A stretch of DNA of 64,000 nucleotides from Albula goreensis (Eukaryota > Chordata > Actinopteri > Albuliformes > Albulidae), in the NCBI GenBank assembly GCA_022829145.1, contig CM040752.1, positions 29,605,586-29,669,585 on the forward strand. Reading direction: 5' to 3'. The notes beneath the pieces were generated by a model. That model was not told where the DNA came from. It was given only the letters and a program-made list of their open reading frames with translations, and made no database searches. The position numbers and the translations under genes were made by a program. Shown one piece after another: positions 1 to 64,000 of the stretch (within the stretch, counting starts at the first letter, position 1; each line of letters begins with the position of its first letter).

Positions 1-189
1 TTCTACCAAAATGTAATTCCAAAACAGCTAAATGAGTCCAAGAAAGCTAAATCGCCCAAAGGAAAGAGAGTAACTGCTTGTTTGTATAAATGCATAATGG
101 CCATGACACCTTCATCCTGAGTCATTTTAAAACTGTGTATTTAGGTGGTTTCACCAATTCCTCCAAAACTTTGCCAGAAGTGTCCTTAC
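1..189 (-). other. Start of the intron after E44
   Basis: AT-rich intronic sequence with no coding match; the last exon of the gene lies beyond position 1. Confidence 0.7.
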
Positions 190-52439
<52,250 letters not shown>

Positions 52440-55074
52440 CTGCAAGAGAAAAAAAGAGAGGGAGGAAGGGAGAAAACAAACATGTACATTATTAAAAACC
52501 ATTAATCAGTAAGTTTAATGTTTAATTGGCTAATTGGCTTTAATTCTGTGTTGAGTAGGCAATGATACTGCATTCTGCCAACCAGTGTTCCTCAACAAGC
52601 CTCAAAGCAATCACATAATGTCACAAAATAAGAATATTCACATACTTAATACTGATTTAAAGCAAAAAATGTATGATGATAGCACATCCTTAAACCTTAA
52701 TTACACAGAATAAATTATATGATTAGACACAATCAGACAAAACATTTCAGTTTTTAAATGATTTGCATGGCAAACAACACATGCTTAAAATATGGACAAA
52801 TCTCTGAAAATCCTTGAGATCGTATTTCCAAATCAACAGCAGGATTAAAGGACAGGGTAGGAAAATGAAACATGTTTTTTCTCTGTTGTTCAAGCAAGGA
52901 ACATTATTGCAAAACCAGTACAGTGATGTCTTTTGTAAATGCCTTTTGTAAACCAGGACATACAGAAGAACTGGGACAGGACACATACAAAATGTGTAAA
53001 CATGTCCTGACAAAACCCAGGGCATAGTGTCTGCAAAACTCTAAGCCTCTTGGTCAGCTTAATACTTTCCCTGCCATACATATTTGTTTTCTTTTTTGAA
53101 GTAAATATGACATTTCAAGACAAGTACATTTTTTAGAGAAATGCCCATTATTTGAGTGTATTTTATGTTGTTTTCCAATAACAGCTGTTGACTGATGCAA
53201 GCATATTTCAAGCTGCAATACCTGTTCAACCATCTCCTGATTTCTGTATACTGTTATGTACACTTTCTGTTTAAATCCATTCAAACAGATGCACGCAAAG
53301 TACATGTGTGAATCACAAACATTCACTATCATGTACCAGCGAGTTAGCAAGACTGGGTGCTGCTGAAGCACTGTGTGCTTGCACTGACAGCAAAACATGT
53401 TTTACCCATCACATGTAAGCAGACGAGTATGGATCAGTGCAGGCGTGATTATGCGCCAAATTTAAGATGACCTATAAAATTGTAATCCAAGGTATACAGG
53501 TTCAGTCACATGTTCACTTATGTCTAGGCTGCAAAGACCAGAGCAGAAACATCTTCCCTGAAGCAGGGAATGTGTGCCTCCACTGGACACACAGTGTACA
53601 GATTTACTCTGAAATCTCACATTAGGCTTTGTGCAGCATTACTGTATTCACTCTGATGTGTTGACAGCTACCCCATGGTACTGTGCACAATGCCCTTGCC
53701 TATGACATAATCCCAGGCTCGGTACGCATGGCGCTAAGCTAGTGCAGATGCTGCCAGCATTATAAGAGAGTTGCCGTAAATGACAAACACTGACACCAAA
53801 CTCAAGAGTGGGCCACTCTGACCAATCCACTCTAATGTAAACAGCAATCAAATTACCCATGATGCCAGGCAAAAGCAGCAGTCAATCTTCATCGTCGTCA
53901 TCATTACTATAATGATTATGATAATGTCAATGATTATTATCATAATTAAGTTTTAATCTAATCATTATACTGCACAGTGGTGAATCAGGATGGTCTGGAA
54001 ACTGAGCTTGTGACCAGTGTGTTGTAAATTCTAATTTCACCATGCTCTTGTAAGGAGGAGTTTGGCACTTCAGTAAAAATCCACTAAATCTATTCAGGCT
54101 CATTAAAAAGGGGGGATTCATTTAAGTTTATATAAATTGATAAAAGGGTTTAACAAAGTGAACTATAAAATATTTTCCAGGTTGAGCTCTGTTCTGAGGA
54201 ATGAGGAGGCATCAATGGAAAGCAGTTATAGGTTAATTCTGCACTCATGTCAGGAAGTTGCTTTTACACAGTTGTGTCAATGTGTTGAACAGTCTGCCAC
54301 AGTCATGTCAAAGAGGCACAAACCCTTAGTGTGTTCATGCTCAAGTCTTGAGACAATGCTAGATACTCTCTGGGCTGTGGGTAAAGGAGTTTAGAGGGGC
54401 TACATGGCCTGATGACCTCATCATGTGTTCTTATGTGTTCTAAGTTAGAACACAGGAGAATTCAGAATACATAATAATACCTGTTCCTGTTTTGACTGTT
54501 TCACTATAAAACAGAATTATGCAATTAATAACGCAATTCATTTAGACATATGCAATTCAACCAAAGTAGACATATCTCTTGAAGTGCATAGGCTATTTGT
54601 TGTTAATGTGAAAAAAAAAAAACTTTTTCAAAGGATGTGTTAGCTTGTTTCCAAAAAAAATACAGCATACTAAAAGAAAATTGATGCAGACTGTTTTGGG
54701 CGAATTGCATATGCCCATAAAGACACGAGATGTGTTTGATTGTGTCCGAGCCTAAATGTGTTTAATTAAATTCTGGGAAAAGTGTTTGTCATATAATCCT
54801 TCCAGCCTCCCTTCACAGCTCTGAGCACGTTTGTGGTTCCAAGCACAGCTAGAAATGCCGCTGAATTGCGAATTAGTTTCAGTAGCCATGATCTGTAATT
54901 TTCATTCGGTCAAAATTGCTTTCCAGTCCTTGCAAATTCAGGCCTCCCAGTTCAGGGAACAGTCCCCAGCTTCCCAGGCCACCTTACTGGGGCTGGTGTG
55001 GATCAATGCCCTAAAGTTAAGGGAGCTGGATGGTGATGGACTCCCGGGTAGCGGTACGATCGGTTCGGGTTCGA

Positions 55075-55190
55075 TGATGTCCCCGGGGAGGTCGTGCGAG
55101 CCAACTCCCTCATCAGGAGCAGGGGACCAGAGACTGCGTCAATATTTAAAACCAGACTAAAAAACCCAACGCTTTGGACTATCATGTAAT
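55075..55190 (+). mobile_element. Possible LINE reverse-transcriptase tail (remnant)
   Basis: One plus frame reads ANSLIRSRGPETASIFKTRL, then KNPTLW and a stop. The pattern SxFKTRLK near a stop resembles the C-terminal end of fish LINE ORFs. Too short to be sure; no other part of a LINE was recognised. Confidence 0.3.
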
Positions 55191-58100
55191 GCAGTTAACG
55201 AAAACCGCCTCTCCATTTTGTGCATGATTTTATCCAAATTCATCCATCAAGCCCGCATGAGGCTTGATAACATGCAGGCTAAATTCTGACATCCTTCGGC
55301 TCAGTGAGTTACCACAAAGAAGCGCGTGAGTTCCCATTTGTTCCTTTTTGCTTTTCTTTCAGATGCTCCTCATTGCCTCAACGCACTGAAAGACACCTTC
55401 ATAAAAGGTCCTCCTCGACGCTCTGTTTTGTCTTTTCTCTGCTACAGCTGCTAATACCTAATAGACCTGTCAAGCACATACATCAGCTAAGACCTGGCGT
55501 TTTCAATGAATCTCTGCAGCAGAGTGCTGCCGTCTATGAAGCAGAATGACAGCAGAATGAAGCAGACAGCATTAATCTTCTCTCTTTAACTCATACTTTC
55601 TGTTTTGTCTATTACTGATCCAAAATGGTTTTTGTATGAGTGTTTATTTCTTAGGAAAAAAATCTTGTGTAAAAAGTATCTTTTATACTGTGCTATTTTC
55701 ATTTAGGACATCTCCATGTTTTATTCCATTGTTTGCTTCAAGTAACATTGCTTTATATATGGTGATATATGGTGCTAAATCAAGATTACCCTTTCAGTTA
55801 TATCAACTGTAACTTGCATTGTCTCTGTGACATGCACTCAGTGAAGCTGTTGACAGATCTGTGAACTTTCCCTTAGAAATTGTGTGTCAAATTAATTTAA
55901 ATCGATTGATGGATTGATTGACCGATTTACTGACTGGAGAAACAAGCGCTCTGTCTGTATCCCCAGGCTGAAACCTGCATCACTCTACAGCTGGTGGCCT
56001 CCGCAGAAAACACTCCATGGGAAACAGCAATACAAAAAAAAATATATATGTAAAAAAAAATGAATGAGGCAAAGGTAATTCATAAAATTATATATCAGAT
56101 CTCTTAAGGTTTACTGTAGACGAATTTCACTGGTGGATGTAAGGGCTCAGCGATATAGTAGCGATGGAGCTGAAGGTGTGATCTCAGTGAATTCATTGGT
56201 TGGACCAAAAATCTTAAGTTGATTAAAAACAGTACCCTTTTTAATCAACCTGACAGATGACATTGTGATAATGTTGCTAAGGGTGTCGTTAATTGTCTTG
56301 TACTGAGTTCTTGGTGAATATGAGAGTCTAAGGGCTATAAAGGTATGAATCATAACACCTAGAGCAAAGAACAGGAGGGTATTCATCAAGCTGTAACACA
56401 GCCGAAGGAGAAATATTACACAGGAAAACAATGAGCCCAAGCAGGTTTTGAATCTTTAATAATGCATAATACAATACCATGAAGGCCTGATACTTCAACA
56501 AATTGAAGCTTACAGATGAGAGGGAGGATTTTTTTTTCAGCGCTCCAGGTACGACTGTGTCAGATTTTTAAAAATATAATCCCTTTAAAGTCATATATTT
56601 GGTAGTGTAATTCATCTAATGATGAGCATGTCCATGATCTCTGTAGGCCGTGGACTGAGCGGACGACTGGGAGGTGACAGGATGCTTTTGGATTAGCCGC
56701 GAGGTAAGAATAGCAACTATAAACCTGGGTGACTCCATTAATCCAGTTTAACAATAAAATCTCTTTGTTCGACATCATAAGGACCAGCAGCAGCATCAAA
56801 ATAAACCGATTAACCAGTTCCAGACTGAGCTGCAGCGTTCACTCATCGATGTGTCGCAAATTCAGAGGGGTTCGCTGTCTCTAACTGTTAGGGCTGCTGT
56901 GGCTTCCAGAGGATCTGAGCTTTCAAATCCACTGTCTGTCGTCATTCATTTTAAATTAACTTCTGTGTCCACCTGCAACTTGTCTTATATTATCAACATT
57001 ATTTGGGTGAGCTTCCTCAATTATGCCAACACACAGCTCCGCACTCCGGCTGAAATCAAGCAAATACACTCATGAGCAGCCACTGAGAATTGGTGCAACT
57101 GAAACTGAGATGAAAAGTATTGTATAACCTAGGATTTGAACCCATTCTTTAAAATTGATGTTTTAAGTATTTGAATTCCTTATAGTTTGCTATTATACAC
57201 TAATACACTTCAGCTATAAACCTTTATTAAACTTTAATAAATAACCAATAATCAAACTATTTATACTTTTATATAACCAAAGTATTTTCTGTTGGTTTGT
57301 CCATACATCTTCTTTTTTCAGGGACCATCTAGCATCTTTACTGAACTGTTTTATTTGACTGCTCAATAAAGTGAAGCAGTTGATGGTGTCTCAACCTTCT
57401 TTACATCAAACACTGTTGACCCTTCAACATTGTTTTATTAAGCAATACTTCTAAAATATGATGCTTTGCATTATTGTAATGATCAAATCATAACGAGTTT
57501 TTAATAAACATAAATTATGGCTTATTTCCATTTGTTCCACACATATTTGCAACAGACAGCAAGGTATAACTGCCAATGCCCTTTCTGGGCCTGTAGTCCA
57601 TTCAGTTATCCAGCCAGTCCACTACACGGATGCCCAGACCTCAGAGGTTTTAGAGTGCAATTATTTAAAAGCTCAAAGCTTTTGGCAAATTCATTATGAA
57701 CTTCAACAGACTCAGTCTGCTTGATAATTATAACTGGCAAAGGCATTTTGGTTCCAGGGTCCCACAGAACCAGAATAAGTGACACTTGATTGTGTCTCGG
57801 GTATGGAACTATAGCAGCACCAGGGGCGACAGAGGAAACGCACTGCACTGCTCAGTCTGTGCACTGGTCAAGCTGGGTGACCACCCATCATACTAGCTCA
57901 GACTCAAGTTGGACGACCGTTCAGGCTCCTGCTATTTTTCTTTTCTAAACGCATTGTTATAGCCCCAAGCTGATGTTCACATAAATGTGTCTTTATGAAA
58001 CATCTGTTTCACGACACAAAATAATACATCTTCTTCTACGCGGCAACAACAGGCCCGCAGGACAAGCAGGCCGCTCCTCTCTCTGGCTTGTTAAAGTTCT

Positions 58101-60119
58101 GCGCTCTCTCTGGACCCTTGGGAAGCTCCTCCTGTTATGTAAAGTTTTGGACGCCATATGTATGCAGGAAGGCTGCAGTGGTGACCCCACCTGTCCAGAC
58201 CCAAAATAATGCGCAGCTGGAAAGCTATTTCCATTTGGCCAGTGAGGGTCAGCCCATAACACAGATTTGAGCTAGAGGAGACAAAAGCTAGTGTCCTGGC
58301 TCTGCTCTCCTGTAGCCCATATCTATGCTGTTGTCAATGTCCTTTTCTCCCTTGAGGCTGCTGTTTTCTTTGGTTCGTTTGATTTCTGCATTCTCTCCAA
58401 AGCCTTGGAAAGTTCCCCCTGCTGCATCATCTCTCCATCTAAACTCTGCCAGGGATCACCACCAGAAGGCCTCCCGGGGTCAAAACCACAGAACCAAAGC
58501 CACGCACCCCTCTCATATGACTATCCAACATTTTCCTTTAAAAGGTTTTTCCACACAGTTTGCCTGTCATACATTTAAGATGCATGTGTGAAGCAGGCCA
58601 TCACAATTCAGCACACCCCACCTCCAATAGTCAGCCAATTATCAAGCAATTTCTTTCAGCAAACTGAAAGCGCAGATGAGCACTGTAACACAGTTATGAT
58701 GAATGATAATAATTCCAGAGACAGCCCCTACAATAGCGTGGGTGGTGCCAGGCATACATTAATACATATCATAAAGCCGCACACACACAGCTGTATGTAA
58801 ACATGTATGTACTTTTCTGAAAATGGGTTAAATTGGCTGTACCTTCTCAGTTAACGACGTACTTGTGAGGCTAAACACTACTCCTCCAACAGCTGCCGAG
58901 CCAGAGAGATAGGAGCTCAGTGCTGGAGGACGCAGATAAGATTATATACAGACGTTTTAACTCTTTGAATACAAACCTGCCACCCCCCACCTACCACCCC
59001 CCCCTAAATGTTTGCTTTTGTTGCTGATGACTGTCTTTGTGTTCTGTCAACAGCTGACGACGTGGAGGTTATCGGCTCCCGGCTGTTTTCTTACTCATCC
59101 CCCCGCTGAGCACTTAGGCCCTGCCTGAACCATGGTACCATTTCGCTTTTGTAGCTTAAGTGAAAGGATGTTTTATTTCCTTGGCTAGGACACAATTCAT
59201 GACAATTAGACCTGCTGGGGGAAAATTGTTAGGGAAGGGGACAAAAGCCAGGAGCTGAGGGGATGGGGTGTGAAAGAGAAGAGACGATGCTGTAAACACA
59301 ATGGAGGCTAAGAGATGAAAACAGAGCTGAGTAAACCCGCTGTTATACACACCCAAAGCAAGACATCAGCTTGATGCATTATACAAACACTGAGCCAATA
59401 CAAGAATTAAGACCACAAAGATCTGCTTTGGGTTTATGTTTGAAGCTCCTCAGACTCTCTGAAAAAAAGTATTTTTGCAGCTTTCAAATCACCATAGTGA
59501 TCTACAACTCAGATCAGAATTTTTGGCACTACACGGGAAAAGCTTTCCCCCAGAATGCTGCAGGCAAAGGTAAGAGAAAGAGTGTCTGTGTTTTCACTGA
59601 CATAGAAAAAAAAATGAAAGCACAGGTGATTCAAAGAGAATTCACATTTCTGAAGCGAAATTTTCCGTATGCAGTGAGAGAAGGGTGATGAGGCTGAAGG
59701 CCTGGGCCGCCGTGTCCCAGGTCCTGCGTATCCCTGAGGGCCCGACCAGCCGCATGAACGGATGCAGGCAAACAGATGAACAGATTCTGCATGATTCCCA
59801 GGCCCTCCTTACTCATACTGCGGAAATGATACAGTGCGTTTTGACAATGGACGCTTCTCAGTGCACGCACCAAGGCTGAGACTCAAAACGTAAGGGAGTC
59901 AGAAGGAGAAACTGGTGAGGATTATACAGTCCAAGAATGAATCAATAAACAAGCATCCCTATCTGCACTAAGGTATACAGTGTTATCAGATAAGGGGTGA
60001 CGTGTTTATAACTCCAGAGATAAATCCATGAAATACAAACTGCCTGTTTGCAATGGGCTTCATCAGCATTTAATGTTTGCCTTTTGATTTAAAATAAAGA
60101 GGAGGAAAAGGGATCACAG

Positions 60120-60375
60120 CCTCCCAACCAAGCGTGTCGCGGGCGATGTATCAGAGCGCGATTTTGGTGTAATTGAACGTAATTCATGTTGTCACGACCA
60201 CTGTGAGGCGAGGCGGAGACCGAGGGCCCGAGTGCTCCGCTCAGATTAATCCTGCCTGTCACCCTGCACACGCAGCCCCGGGGCCCACATGGCCCCTCTG
60301 GGGCCCCGCTCGCCAGCCATGGCCCCCAGCTCCCGCTTACGAAGACCTGACAGCCTCGCCCTGCAGCTCCACAGT
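60120..60375. promoter_or_regulatory. CpG-rich patch in the 5' intron
   Basis: About 255 bp with roughly 20 CpG (e.g. GTGTCGCGGGCGATG, GAGGCGAGGCGGAGACCGAG) inside AT-rich surroundings. It could be a conserved enhancer, a CpG island or an alternative promoter; no promoter motif or exon is evident. Confidence 0.35.
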
Positions 60376-61987
60376 GTAAAAATGTGCTAAACGTGCTAAT
60401 ATTTTTACACTTCAACCCATCCACCCAATTTGCCTTGATCCTGAATAACTTTCTTTACATTTTCTTGTACAGCGTACTGATAATTAGGTGAACTTTTGAG
60501 GTCAAGCCTGAGAGAGTGACTGTTTTGTTAGTAAAAATCATTCAGATGAGAGAGGAAAAACCCACTGAATTACTCAAGCTTTGCTTTGCACATCATCAAA
60601 GTTATGGCTGCGGCGCATTATCGGAGAAAACAAACAGAACATGCCCGTGGGGTAGCCGATACACATCTGAGTCATCTGTGCTTATTTGTGGATTTAAAGA
60701 CTTACGCTGGCTTACACATTCACTTCTCAGGATTGCCTTAATGAGGGATGCAATATCACTTCCACTCAGCCTGTAACAGGAAACTTTTATATCTGCAGGA
60801 AACAGTACAGCGTATGATGTGATCACAGTTGTAAGGCACTGTGTACCTGAGCCACAAGAACATAATACAGAAATGGAGCTTGTCAGACAGGCATTAAAAG
60901 AGCTTTCCATAAAAAAGAAATACAATAAAAATAAACTACATAAGCAAAAGATAAAACAAGGCAGTACAAACAAGTACAGACAAATAAAATGGGTCATACC
61001 ATGAAAATATCAAGGAGAAGAAGAATAATATTATAACAGGGAATTAAAAGTTAATTATAAAGGAGAAGTTTTCAAAAAACATTTAAAAGTACGGACTGAC
61101 TGCGAGATCCAGATTTTTTCTGATGAAGCACACAGTCTGGGGACATGCACAGAGAAATACAGAGGGCATGCACTGTCCACATTTTATTTTTAATCAGGTA
61201 TGGGGAATTAAAAAGAACTGTTTTCTGAAGAGCTGTACAGTCCAATATGCAAAATTCAAAGGAAGATTCAAAGGAAATCACTCTCAAGATAGAAATACCA
61301 CAAGGACAAAAAGCCAGATAAGATTACAATAAAGAGGGTAAGAAGTGTATTGTATATACATTTACAATTTAAAGGTATTTTACTTCATTGCATTTACATT
61401 TAATAAACAGAAAAGTAATAAATACTGATACGCCTGTAGGGGTCAATTACAGAACCACAAAGGCTATAAATAACAAAATCGATTGCTAACTTTTTAAGGC
61501 CACTTTCATATTCATTATACCTCATGCCTTTGACATTTTCCAATCTGTGTGTGTTTGTGTGTGTGTGGATCCAGTCAACCATGGAGGTATTTTCTGGGTG
61601 GAACACTCTCTCTCCTGTGTCCTGTCCATGTGAATCAGTCAGGATGGAGGTGCTGAGGTATGGGGCACACCGCTGAGCCCTGGCCTGGAGCCTTCCCCAG
61701 CCCTCTGACAAACAGGATGTGTGCATTCAGCGCATGCACATGGACACATGTTGCCTGCAGTACATGCATGCACACGTATGTCTTCCGCTCTTCTATGGTC
61801 AGGGCTGTATTTGTATTCATCTGGTAATACCCTGTGGTTTTCTTTAATGGACGCTACTGTGGATTTTGCTTTGTTTGTTATTTAATCATTTAATTTCCTT
61901 TGACAGGTTAATCTACAGGTTCCCAGCTGACCCCTGTGTTACTCCATTATGGTACTCTTGCACTTCAGCCCAGATCTACACACAAGT

Positions 61988-62030
61988 CTTTGCATAGCGA
62001 GAGCATCTGCTAAATGCCTGTAGTCTCATG
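61988..62030 (-). repeat. Fragment of a common teleost repeat
   Basis: GCGAGAGCATCTGCTAAATG then CCTGTAG; related to the motif at 17411 (inverse) and 35190. Confidence 0.5.
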
Positions 62031-63380
62031 TAAACATAACGGTTTCTTAATGGTTAAAAGGTTCATTCTGAAGCTGTCATCTAAGATGGGAGAAATCTGC
62101 CCTCTCTGTAGAGTGAATGCTTGGTGTTCTGTAGCGCAACCTCCAGGAGCTATCTGACATGACATCAAAGTGCCTCAAACTGTATGGGGAATTCACTTGT
62201 AGGTCCTCTATGGCTACGTTGTCAATTCTAATGAAGGATGGCTGCTCTTATGGGATTCTAAATGGCCCATGTAAAGAGTGGTCTAGCATGTCCAGGCCCA
62301 AGCCTCCATGCTCAGCTGGGCCTAAGATGGCAGATAGACGGGAGACCTCTGGATGATCGGATATGGCCCCACAGGACAGCTCAGTGCATAAAAGTGTTAT
62401 GTGGGGCTCAATGCGCTCGTGCGACAGAAGCTCTCATGTATGCACGGATGACTATGGTCTGCCTCGGCAAAGACACAGTGCTGCCCTTTGGCCTGTTAAG
62501 TGCAAATAAGCAGGCTCATATTAATGTCTCTGAAATCTCACTTCACCATATTTTATGCCAGCACATCTGCTCAGCTCCTCTTATCCCACTTTAGAACGTG
62601 ACTCAAAACTATGCAAAGCTGTATCCTTATTAAGACACTGTCTTGTGAAAGGGGCAAAAAAGCAAAGGAAATCTATGCAATTGTAATCCTCATCTGAAAC
62701 AAAACAAGAGTCACTGTCTGTATTTAAGTTAATAATACCAATTAGGATTTAATTTCTGTTGTGTAGACATGCAATACCCATTCCAGCACTACACAGATAT
62801 AGCGGTTCCCACTCCAACACTACAGCAAAACATGTCACCCTCAACTCCACAGACAGAAACACCAAGCTGACCCTGCACACACCTCACTCACCAGCACCAG
62901 TCAGGTTAGGACAGGATGGAACAGACTGACAAGCACACCCTGACAATGGTGAAAAAAACCATCAAATGATGGCTGCTCCCAGTTAAACTTGCACTGGGAG
63001 CAGGCCTGGGAAGGGTCTTTCTTGTGTGTGCTCCTCTCTCTACTTTCACTTTGATGGACAGCTGTCAGTGTGTTTCTGACTGTGCCGGGCACTGAAGAGC
63101 GAGAGAAAAACTGGCTGATCACCGAGCAGCAGATGCCTGCTCTTGATTGTTGAACAGGCTCTTTGCGAAGCGGCGCCAATGTTCACAAACATTACCAACT
63201 GGATTCTCAAGAAATATAATATAGGGGTAGCTTCTGTTGGTAAATAAACAGCAAGCACAATGCACATGTAACAAAACGCTGAGTCCTCCTGAAACAAGCA
63301 GAAATGCTTTCCTGTTTGCCTTGCATTTCCAAGTGATATATAGCTGAAACGAGATGAGACAGCACGCAGCTCTGTTTTCT

Positions 63381-63396
63381 GTGTGTGTGTGTGTGT

Positions 63397-63444
<48 letters not shown>
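63381..63444 (+). repeat. (GT)n microsatellite
   Basis: About 31 GT units with one GA interruption. Confidence 0.95.
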
Positions 63445-63446
<2 letters not shown>

Positions 63447-64000
63447 TGTGAGGCACAGGCTGAATGTGAGAGAGGCCGATTGTGTGCCCCCACACCCCGG
63501 ATGGACACAGTTTGCACTCACTGCCATCGATCTGCAGGGATCGAAATCCCTGCATGAATAAATAAATGGATCAGCTGGGAAACATGTGGTTCACACGGTG
63601 TCACCAGATCTGATTTTAATCGGTATGGACAGATTCAGTGCTGCCTCAATACTGACAGCACCCTCAGTCACTCCCCCCAGTCCCAACACCCGAGCCCAAC
63701 CCCCGCCCTCCTCTCACTGTGCATTGAGCGCTGCATCTGGGCTGTGTCACCCCCAACACCACTGCCCCTGTATCCAGGCCAGGCCTTATCAGTCCAATTA
63801 CTCCACACCACCCCCCCACACCAGTGCACAGCATCCCAGCTCAGGATAAAACCACTTCCTCCTCTCGCTCCCCAGTTCAAAAAGTGAAAACTTTAAATGG
63901 AATTTAAATCTGTGAGTCAATAACAGATATCGCCTCTATTATACTACCGTCAACTAATACAGCCAGTCCTACCTTTCAGAAGGAGCATACTCTTCACTGG

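Larger units (their letters stand above)
52440..64000 (-). other. Long 5' intron of cacna1d (partial)
   Basis: 11.6 kb without a recognisable exon. I looked for the IS1 exon (WKPF...IPFPEDD) on the minus strand and did not see it. Contains (GT)n at 63381-63444, a CpG-rich patch at 60120-60375, a possible LINE tail at 55075-55190 and a common repeat fragment at 61988-62030. Long first introns are usual for this gene family. Confidence 0.75.

Noticed and set aside
54831-55160. 109-residue plus-strand frame as a gene
   Set aside because: No recognisable domain. A different frame at its end looks like a LINE tail, so the region is more likely an old repeat.
63960-64000. Possible exon end at the window edge (GAAAG before GTAGGACT on the minus strand)
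   Set aside because: A donor-like word only; the peptide matches no part of a CaV1.3 N-terminus that I know, and the exon start is outside the window.
52440-64000. IS1 exon of the channel
   Set aside because: Scanned by eye on the minus strand for the IPFPEDD and WKPF segments; not found.

Overview
The window is vertebrate nuclear DNA, almost certainly from a ray-finned (teleost) fish. The evidence is a many-exon gene with GT-AG introns, very dense (CA)n/(GT)n microsatellites, and short dispersed repeats of types common in teleost genomes. The species cannot be told from the sequence. One gene accounts for all recognisable coding sequence: an L-type voltage-gated calcium channel alpha-1 subunit on the minus strand. 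Protein motifs match CaV1.3 (CACNA1D; fish cacna1da/cacna1db) better than CaV1.1, 1.2 or 1.4. Which fish paralogue it is cannot be settled here.

The gene runs right to left. I placed 46 exons, named E1-E44 in transcript order, with two a/b pairs, between 52439 and 190. E1 (52300-52439) starts at segment S2 of domain I. The N-terminus and IS1 therefore lie beyond 64000, and 52440-64000 is one long 5' intron without a recognisable exon. E44 (190-507) is the next-to-last coding region; the final C-terminal exon lies left of base 1. Between these, all four six-segment repeats are present with their S4 arginine ladders and the four pore glutamates. The beta-subunit site (AID), EF-hand, pre-IQ and IQ regions and most of the C-tail are also present. 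Exon phases join without conflict from E1 to E44: 5685 nt, 1895 codons with one exon per mutually exclusive pair and all cassettes in, once a single extra base in E34 is discounted.

Alternative-splicing structure is rich: a 60-nt mutually exclusive pair for IIIS2 (E18a/E18b, only 80 nt apart), an 84-nt pair for IVS3 (E27a/E27b), a 42-nt cassette in the IVS3-S4 linker (E28), and two 27-nt microexons (E8 in the I-II loop, E40 in the C-tail). Only one IS6 exon was found, of the 8b type.

The main oddity is E34. It carries a one-base insertion that would stop translation in E35, before the pre-IQ/IQ region. The same exon sits between a (GT)n and a (CA)n tract that are mutually complementary. A base-calling or assembly error is the simplest explanation; a real frameshift is possible.

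Introns hold many simple repeats, a 44-bp minisatellite of about 24 units with higher-order structure (8534-9610), a purine-rich minisatellite abutting a weak splice donor (29397-30010), several foldback/MITE-like inverted repeats (3181-3328, 3592-3722, 31608-31757), an E-box-rich hairpin (47716-47816), and a CpG-rich patch in the 5' intron (60120-60375). I saw no second gene, RNA gene, CRISPR array or prokaryotic system, and nothing amounting to a new biological system.
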